From assembly GCA_002432095.1 (NCBI GenBank), contig DJFQ01000108.1, positions 1-11,213 on the forward strand: a stretch of 11,213 nt of DNA, given 5' to 3'. The notes under the pieces were generated by a model. It did no database searches and was not told the DNA's origin. It was given only the letters and a program-made list of their open reading frames with translations. This DNA comes from Marinagarivorans sp. UBA5868 (lineage in GTDB: Bacteria; Pseudomonadota; Gammaproteobacteria; Pseudomonadales; Cellvibrionaceae). This document shows positions 7,057 to 11,213 of this stretch, piece by piece. Position 1 is the first letter of the stretch. Every line of letters begins with the position of its first letter. The translations under genes were made by a program, and so were the position numbers.

Positions 7057-8103
7057 CTAAGAAGAAGACACAATAACAGAGGAAATTCGGCTCAGCGGTA
7101 GCACCTCCTTTACCGCGCCGAGTTGGATGGCCTCTTTGGGCATGCCAAAGACCACACATGACTGCTCATCTTGAGCGACGGTCCGGGCGCCCGCTTCGCG
7201 CATTTCCAAAAGCCCGCGGGCGCCGTCATCGCCCATACCGGTCATGATGATGCCGGTGGCATTCCTGCCGGCAAACTTGGCCACGGAGCGAAATAAAACG
7301 TCCACCGAAGGACGGTGGCGATTAACCGGAGCGCCATCGAAAATTTCCACGTGATACTGAGCTCCGTTGCGCTTAAGCGCCATGTGTTTACCACCGGGTG
7401 CGATCAAGGCGAGGCCTGGAATAATACGATCGTTGTTTTTCGCCTCGCGTACCTGAATTTGCGCCAGGCTGTTCAAACGCTCAGCAAACGACGCGGTAAA
7501 TTTCTCCGGCATATGCTGCACGATCAGAATGCCGGGGCATACACGGGGCAGGCGCACGAGCACTTCTTCCAGCGCTTGGGTACCACCGGTGGAAGTGCCT
7601 ATGGCGATTAAATGCTCGGTGGTTTTCGCCATCGCCTGAAGTGAGGCAGGAGTCGGTTCAACGGGCGGCGGCGCTTCCCGCGGACCGGTACTGCGACGCA
7701 GCCGCGCCGAAGCCGCACCGCGCACCGTCTGAATGAAATCATCCGCGGATTCCTGGAGAAACTGTTTCAGGCCGATTTGCGGTTTGGTGACAATCTCCAC
7801 CGCACCGGCAGCAAGCGCTTGCAATGTGGTTTCCGCGCCGCGCGCCGTCAACGAGGAACAAATCACCACCGGCGTGGGCCGTTCGCTCATGATCTTGCGC
7901 AAAAAAGTGATGCCATCCATCCGCGGCATTTCCACATCCAGCACTATGACATCCGGCCACTCCTTCGCCATTTTCTCCAGTGCAAATACCGGATCGGATG
8001 CCGCGCCGATAACTTGCAGATCCGGTGCGCGGGAAAGGACGGCCATCAATACTTGGCGCACTACCGCCGAGTCATCCACCAACAGCACTTTAATGGTCTT
8101 CAT
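7057..8103 (-). CDS. cheB: Chemotaxis protein-glutamate methylesterase/deamidase CheB
   Basis: CheB removes methyl groups from receptor glutamates and deamidates receptor glutamines. It is activated by phosphorylation from CheA and gives the adaptation feedback. The product is 348 aa (E. coli 349). The N-terminal receiver domain (about 1-120) has acidic D10/D11, phospho-acceptor D56 in [11 protein letters not shown] and K108 in VTKP. A proline-rich linker (about 135-155) leads to the methylesterase domain with the catalytic triad S171 (GTSTGG), H197 (QHMPEKF) and D293 (GMGDDG). All three are shifted by seven from the E. coli S164/H190/D286. It is the last gene of the mcp-cheW-cheR-cheB run, 88 bases after cheR. 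The upstream ribosome binding site is weak (CAGG about 10 bases before the ATG). The ATG at 8103 fits the family N-terminus ([12 protein letters not shown]). Confidence 0.96.
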   Translation of the reverse strand: MKTIKVLLVDDSAVVRQVLMAVLSRAPDLQVIGAASDPVFALEKMAKEWPDVIVLDVEMPRMDGITFLRKIMSERPTPVVICSSLTARGAETTLQALAAGAVEIVTKPQIGLKQFLQESADDFIQTVRGAASARLRRSTGPREAPPPVEPTPASLQAMAKTTEHLIAIGTSTGGTQALEEVLVRLPRVCPGILIVQHMPEKFTASFAERLNSLAQIQVREAKNNDRIIPGLALIAPGGKHMALKRNGAQYHVEIFDGAPVNRHRPSVDVLFRSVAKFAGRNATGIIMTGMGDDGARGLLEMREAGARTVAQDEQSCVVFGMPKEAIQLGAVKEVLPLSRISSVIVSSS

Positions 8104-8134
8104 TTAGATGAAACCTGTTTTTTGCACTTACCAT

Positions 8135-8149
8135 GCGCGTATTACGCGC
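8135..8149. repeat. 15-bp palindrome in the cheR-cheB gap
   Basis: GCGCGTA-T-TACGCGC is a perfect inverted repeat with 7-base arms around one central base, inside the 88-base gap between cheR and cheB. With so small a centre it is a better DNA-level dyad than an RNA hairpin. The rest of the gap (8104-8134 and 8150-8191) contains no recognisable gene. Confidence 0.35.
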
Positions 8150-8191
8150 GGGGAATGGATACTGAATATCGAAACTGATTTTTTGCCTTCG

Positions 8192-9061
8192 TCAGTCTTT
8201 GCGATAAATCGACGGGCTGACAAGACGCAGAGCATCCGTTACACCGTTTAGATTTTCGGAATGACCAATCAGAAAATACCCCCCTTTTTTTAAGCGAGAA
8301 CAGACGCGGGCAACCACCTTCTGCTTGGTTTCCTGATCGAAATAAATCATCACGTTACGCAAAAAAATAACATCAAAATCGCCGACGTCCGGTAACGTTT
8401 GATTGAGATTGACCTGAGCAAAAGTCACTTTGCTGCGCAGGCTGCGTTCGATCAGCAAAGTCCCCTCCTGACGGCCGACGCCGCGAAGACAATATTTTTC
8501 CAGAAAATTCTTGGGAATATGCCGCGCCCGCTCCATGGGATAGTGGGCGTTGCTCGCCATCTGCAAGACATGTGTGCTGATATCGGATGCAAAAATATCC
8601 CATTGGGTTGATGTCAGCCGATCAGCCAGTAGCATGGCAATACTATAAGCTTCCTCACCGGACGAACTCGCCGCACTCCACACTCGGAAGGGACGCCCCG
8701 GTCTGAGTTCCGGCAGAACGGTTTTTTGCAAAAATTCGAAATGTTTGGGTTCGCGAAAAAAATAAGTCTCATTGGTGGTCAACAGATCCAGCGCAATCTG
8801 CAACTCGGCAGTAGCTGCCGGCTCCATAATCATGCGGAAATAATCACCGTACTTTGCCAATCCATGATGTTTGAGGCGCTTTGCCAGACGCGCCGCCAAC
8901 ATCGGCTTTTTGGTTTCCGCCAGTTTGATTCCCGCAACCCGATGAAGCCACTCCTGGAACAGCTGGAATTCCCGGTCGCTCAGGCCATTGCTGTTGAAAC
9001 TTTCCGCAGCGCTTTCACCGGACTCGCCATTGGCTGTATGACGAGCGGTTTCACGTCTCAT
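8192..9061 (-). CDS. cheR: Chemotaxis protein methyltransferase CheR
   Basis: CheR transfers methyl groups from S-adenosylmethionine to glutamates on chemoreceptors. The chosen product is 289 aa (E. coli 286). An N-terminal helical domain (LSDREFQLFQEWLHRVAGIKL, about 27-47, then ARLAKRLK) is followed by TTNETYFFRE with R103. The SAM-binding motif is RVWSAASSSGEEAYS at 126-140, and ASDIS (159-163), RNVMIYFD (235-242) and GYFLIGHSENL (261-271) follow. The frame is open to 9136, but those 25 extra residues are out-of-frame cheW sequence. The ATG at 9061 overlaps the cheW stop by 11 bases and gives the family length. The motif pattern fits an active enzyme. CheW-CheR overlap suggests translational coupling. 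Confidence 0.95.
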   Translation of the reverse strand: MRRETARHTANGESGESAAESFNSNGLSDREFQLFQEWLHRVAGIKLAETKKPMLAARLAKRLKHHGLAKYGDYFRMIMEPAATAELQIALDLLTTNETYFFREPKHFEFLQKTVLPELRPGRPFRVWSAASSSGEEAYSIAMLLADRLTSTQWDIFASDISTHVLQMASNAHYPMERARHIPKNFLEKYCLRGVGRQEGTLLIERSLRSKVTFAQVNLNQTLPDVGDFDVIFLRNVMIYFDQETKQKVVARVCSRLKKGGYFLIGHSENLNGVTDALRLVSPSIYRKD

Positions 9062-9569
9062 GCCTGTCCGCTGCCGCCGATAACATTGCCATTTCCTCGA
9101 CAGACAATACCCGGTCGACATCCAGCACAATGACAAATTTGCCGTCTACCTTCGCCATGCTGCGAATAAAATCCGCACGTATGCGCGCACCGAAATTTGG
9201 TGGTGGTTCTATTTCTGTTTTCGGAATTTCCATCACTGCCGAAACCGCATCCACCAGAACACCAATATCCTGCTCTTCACCCTGCGCGGTATTGACTTCA
9301 ATAATAATGATGCAACTGCGCCGGGTAATATCAGAGTTGCGTCGACCAAAGCGCGCCGCCAAATCCACCACCGGCACTACCGAGCCTCTCACATTGATAA
9401 CCCCGCGAACAAATGCCGGCATCATCGGAACGGTGGTGAGATTGCCGTATTCGATAATTTCTTTAATGGCGAGAATGCCCATGGCAAACATCTCGCCGTT
9501 CAACATAAACGTCAGATACTGGCCATCCTGTTCATCGGCGGCGATTTTGCTAACAACCAATTCACCCAT
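9051..9569 (-). CDS. cheW: Chemotaxis coupling protein CheW
   Basis: CheW is the SH3-like scaffold that links receptors to the kinase CheA in the cytoplasmic array. The product is 172 aa (E. coli 167). The typical core is present: YLTFMLNGEMFAMGI, IKEIIEYGNLTTVPMMP, then FVRGVINVRGSVVPVVDL with the conserved receptor/kinase-binding arginine region, IIIIEV, VLVDAVSAVMEI and a final FVIVLDVDRVLS strand. A TTG at 9584 in the same frame overlaps the mcp stop, but the ATG at 9569 has a full GGAGG (complement of 9575-9579) five bases upstream and is chosen. It lies 11 bases after mcp and overlaps cheR by 11, so all three are almost certainly one transcript. Confidence 0.95.
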   Translation of the reverse strand: MGELVVSKIAADEQDGQYLTFMLNGEMFAMGILAIKEIIEYGNLTTVPMMPAFVRGVINVRGSVVPVVDLAARFGRRNSDITRRSCIIIIEVNTAQGEEQDIGVLVDAVSAVMEIPKTEIEPPPNFGARIRADFIRSMAKVDGKFVIVLDVDRVLSVEEMAMLSAAADRHET

Positions 9570-9574
9570 AACCG

Positions 9575-9579
9575 CCTCC
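9575..9579 (-). promoter_or_regulatory. Ribosome binding site fixing the cheW start
   Basis: GGAGG on the minus strand sits five bases before the ATG at 9569, in the 11-base gap after the mcp stop. It rules against the in-frame TTG at 9584. Confidence 0.75.
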
Positions 9580-9580
9580 G

Positions 9581-11213
9581 TCAAAAACGCATAAAGTCGT
9601 TTTCAGATACACCACCACCCGAAGACGCCGCTTTGTAGCTCGGCCGCGGTGGTTTTTGATCTAGCTGAGGGTGATGTCGGGCCGCCATTTTATGCCGTCC
9701 CGCACCATCGTCCGCTACCACAAAAAAGCTCATGGCCTGCTGCAATTGCTCCGCCTGACTGCTCATTTCTTCCGCGGTAGCGGCGAGTTCTTCGCTGCTG
9801 GACGCGTTTTGTTGAGTAATTTGATTGAGTTGGACCATCGCCGTATTGATCTGCGAAACACCGCTCGCCTGCTCTTCTGAGGCGGCACTGATTTCCTGTA
9901 CGAGATCCGAGGTTTTGCGAATAGAAGGAACAATTTCATCCAACAATTTGCCAGCTTTTTCCGCTAGCTCAACGCTGCTGGACGACAGTTCTCCAATTTC
10001 CTGCGCCGCAACCTGGCTGCGTTCGGCAAGTTTGCGCACTTCCGCCGCAACTACCGCAAAACCTTTGCCGTGCTCGCCGGCGCGGGCGGCTTCAATAGCG
10101 GCATTGAGAGCCAGCAGATTCGTTTGATAGGCAATGTCGTCAATAATGCTGATGCGCTGGGCAATTTGTTTCATCGCTGCGACGGTCTGTTGCACCGCGC
10201 TTCCACCCTCTGTCGCCTCTTTCGCGGCTTTGCTCGCCATGCCATCGGTTACCTTCGCATTTTCGGTATTTTGATTAATGCTCGCGCTCATTTCCTCCAC
10301 CGACGCGCTGGTTTCTTCGACGCTGGCCGCCTGCTCGCTGGAGGACTGGCTCATGGATTGCGCAGTTGCGCTCACTTCCTCGGACGCACTTGCCAAATTA
10401 TCGGCAGAGCTACGCACCTCGGCGATAATCGCAGAAAGTCGCATAATCATATTTTGCATGGCGCTCAAGAGCACGCCGGTTTCATCTTTGGTATTGGACT
10501 CAACGGTAACGGTGAGATCACCTTCTGCCAATTTTGTTGCCACTTGCGCTGCGGTAACTAGGGGTTTAGCGATGACTCTGGCGATCACCAAGGCGAGCGC
10601 CATGCCCGCTAGTAGCGCGCCCACCAGCACTGCAAATATCGCGGTTCTTGCATTGCCGTAAATCTCATCGCCGCGCTCGTCCGAGTGAGTAGCGCCTTCA
10701 TTATTAAACTGCACGATTTTTTCCAGAGATTCAGATACCAACACACTGGCGGCTCGACCTTCACCCGAAAATAACAAGCGGGCTTGCTCTGTTTCTCCCC
10801 GGGACGACAAATCCATCGTCCTCTTGCTTATACTGAAATAGGTGTCCAGCTTTTCTGAAAAATCCTCATTGATTTGACGCTCTTCCGGCGTGGTGATGGT
10901 CTTTTCATAAGCCTCCCTCGTGGTGCGCATGTCAGCAACTTTTTCCGCAATCTGCTGATCAATCTGCGCCTTTTCCGCTGAATCGCTCGCCATAATATGG
11001 CGCGCTACACGCACTCGGTACTCGGTAAAATGAAAGCGCACTTCTTGTGCCAAACGCACAGAAGGCAACCAGTAACTGGAGATTTCTTTTGTAGTGTTGT
11101 TAACGGCCGCCAACTGAACCGTAGCGAAAATACCCATAAATGCCGTAAGCGATAGCACGATTAAAAAGGATGCGATCAGCTTGGCGGAAATTTTCAGGTT
11201 ATAAAACCATTTC
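9581..11213 (-). CDS. Methyl-accepting chemotaxis protein, start codon cut by right edge
   Basis: This is a transmembrane chemoreceptor. The frame stays open to base 11212, reading [16 protein letters not shown], and base 11213 is the G ending the previous codon. This fits an ATG start lying across the window edge, for 544 aa in all (numbering below assumes that Met). TM1 is about 12-35 and a periplasmic helical domain is about 36-188, probably of the 4HB_MCP type. TM2 is about 191-212, then HAMP to about 265. The signalling domain has the invariant tip [20 protein letters not shown] (359-378) and [18 protein letters not shown]. Consensus methylation sites include E300/E301 and E307/E308. A proline- and glycine-rich tail ends in DFMRF. 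A GTG at 11158 is in frame, but it would delete half of TM1. It heads the cheW-cheR-cheB run; the ligand is unknown. Confidence 0.94.
   Translation of the reverse strand, partial: KWFYNLKISAKLIASFLIVLSLTAFMGIFATVQLAAVNNTTKEISSYWLPSVRLAQEVRFHFTEYRVRVARHIMASDSAEKAQIDQQIAEKVADMRTTREAYEKTITTPEERQINEDFSEKLDTYFSISKRTMDLSSRGETEQARLLFSGEGRAASVLVSESLEKIVQFNNEGATHSDERGDEIYGNARTAIFAVLVGALLAGMALALVIARVIAKPLVTAAQVATKLAEGDLTVTVESNTKDETGVLLSAMQNMIMRLSAIIAEVRSSADNLASASEEVSATAQSMSQSSSEQAASVEETSASVEEMSASINQNTENAKVTDGMASKAAKEATEGGSAVQQTVAAMKQIAQRISIIDDIAYQTNLLALNAAIEAARAGEHGKGFAVVAAEVRKLAERSQVAAQEIGELSSSSVELAEKAGKLLDEIVPSIRKTSDLVQEISAASEEQASGVSQINTAMVQLNQITQQNASSSEELAATAEEMSSQAEQLQQAMSFFVVADDGAGRHKMAARHHPQLDQKPPRPSYKAASSGGGVSENDFMRF

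Noticed and set aside
9062..9136. Longer CheR start at 9136
   Set aside because: The extra 25 residues are cheW sequence read out of frame. The start at 9061 gives the normal family length and a typical overlap.
10070..10561. Open frame of 163 codons on the plus strand, antisense to mcp
   Set aside because: It lies wholly inside a clearly coding receptor gene and has low-complexity, Arg/Gly/His-rich sequence without a recognisable domain. Long antisense frames are expected from the codon bias of such genes.
1..11213. Mobile element, CRISPR array, tRNA or phage remnant
   Set aside because: No transposase or integrase reading, no regularly spaced direct repeats, no tRNA-like cloverleaf, and no terminal inverted repeats were seen. 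All sizeable stretches are accounted for by core genes.

Overview
The window is an ordinary-looking chromosomal segment of a gammaproteobacterium. The order nudE / yrfG-hslR-hslO-pckA is a gammaproteobacterial core arrangement: in E. coli yrfG, hslR and hslO are adjacent and lie near pckA and nudE. Combined with a CHASE-GGDEF-EAL protein, a che cluster, and moderate GC by eye, a Cellvibrionales/Pseudomonadales-like organism is plausible. That placement is inference, because no rRNA or other marker is present. I see no mobile element, tRNA, CRISPR array or phage gene.

Layout. Positions 1-233 (minus) hold the 5' part of nudE, cut by the left edge exactly at its Nudix box. Only 37 bp away and divergent starts a plus-strand run: yrfG (271-960), hslR (957-1361, ATGA overlap), hslO (1469-2350) and pckA (2391-3950), closed by a clear intrinsic terminator (3971-3994). 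A separate plus-strand gene (4056-6239) encodes a membrane CHASE-GGDEF-EAL protein with both catalytic motifs intact. A 16-bp-stem bidirectional terminator (6264-6299) separates it from the convergent minus-strand genes. These are a small outer-membrane beta-barrel protein (6314-6919) and a chemotaxis run that reads from the right edge leftwards: mcp (11213-9581, lacking probably only the first two bases of its start codon), cheW (9569-9051), cheR (9061-8192) and cheB (8103-7057).

How the genes work together. The left block combines nucleotide housekeeping (NudE, YrfG), two stress proteins (Hsp15 for stalled 50S subunits, Hsp33 as a redox-activated holdase) and the gluconeogenic entry enzyme PckA. 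The middle gene adjusts c-di-GMP in response to an unknown ligand. The right block is the receptor, coupling protein and adaptation enzymes of one chemosensory pathway. Its kinase cheA and a cheY are not here and would be expected beyond the right edge or elsewhere. No cheD lies between cheR and cheB.

Start sites were revised from the longest open frames for yrfG (271), pckA (2391), cheW (9569) and cheR (9061), on the basis of ribosome binding sites, overlaps and family length. I found no convincing undescribed system. The findings are modest regulatory and structural oddities.
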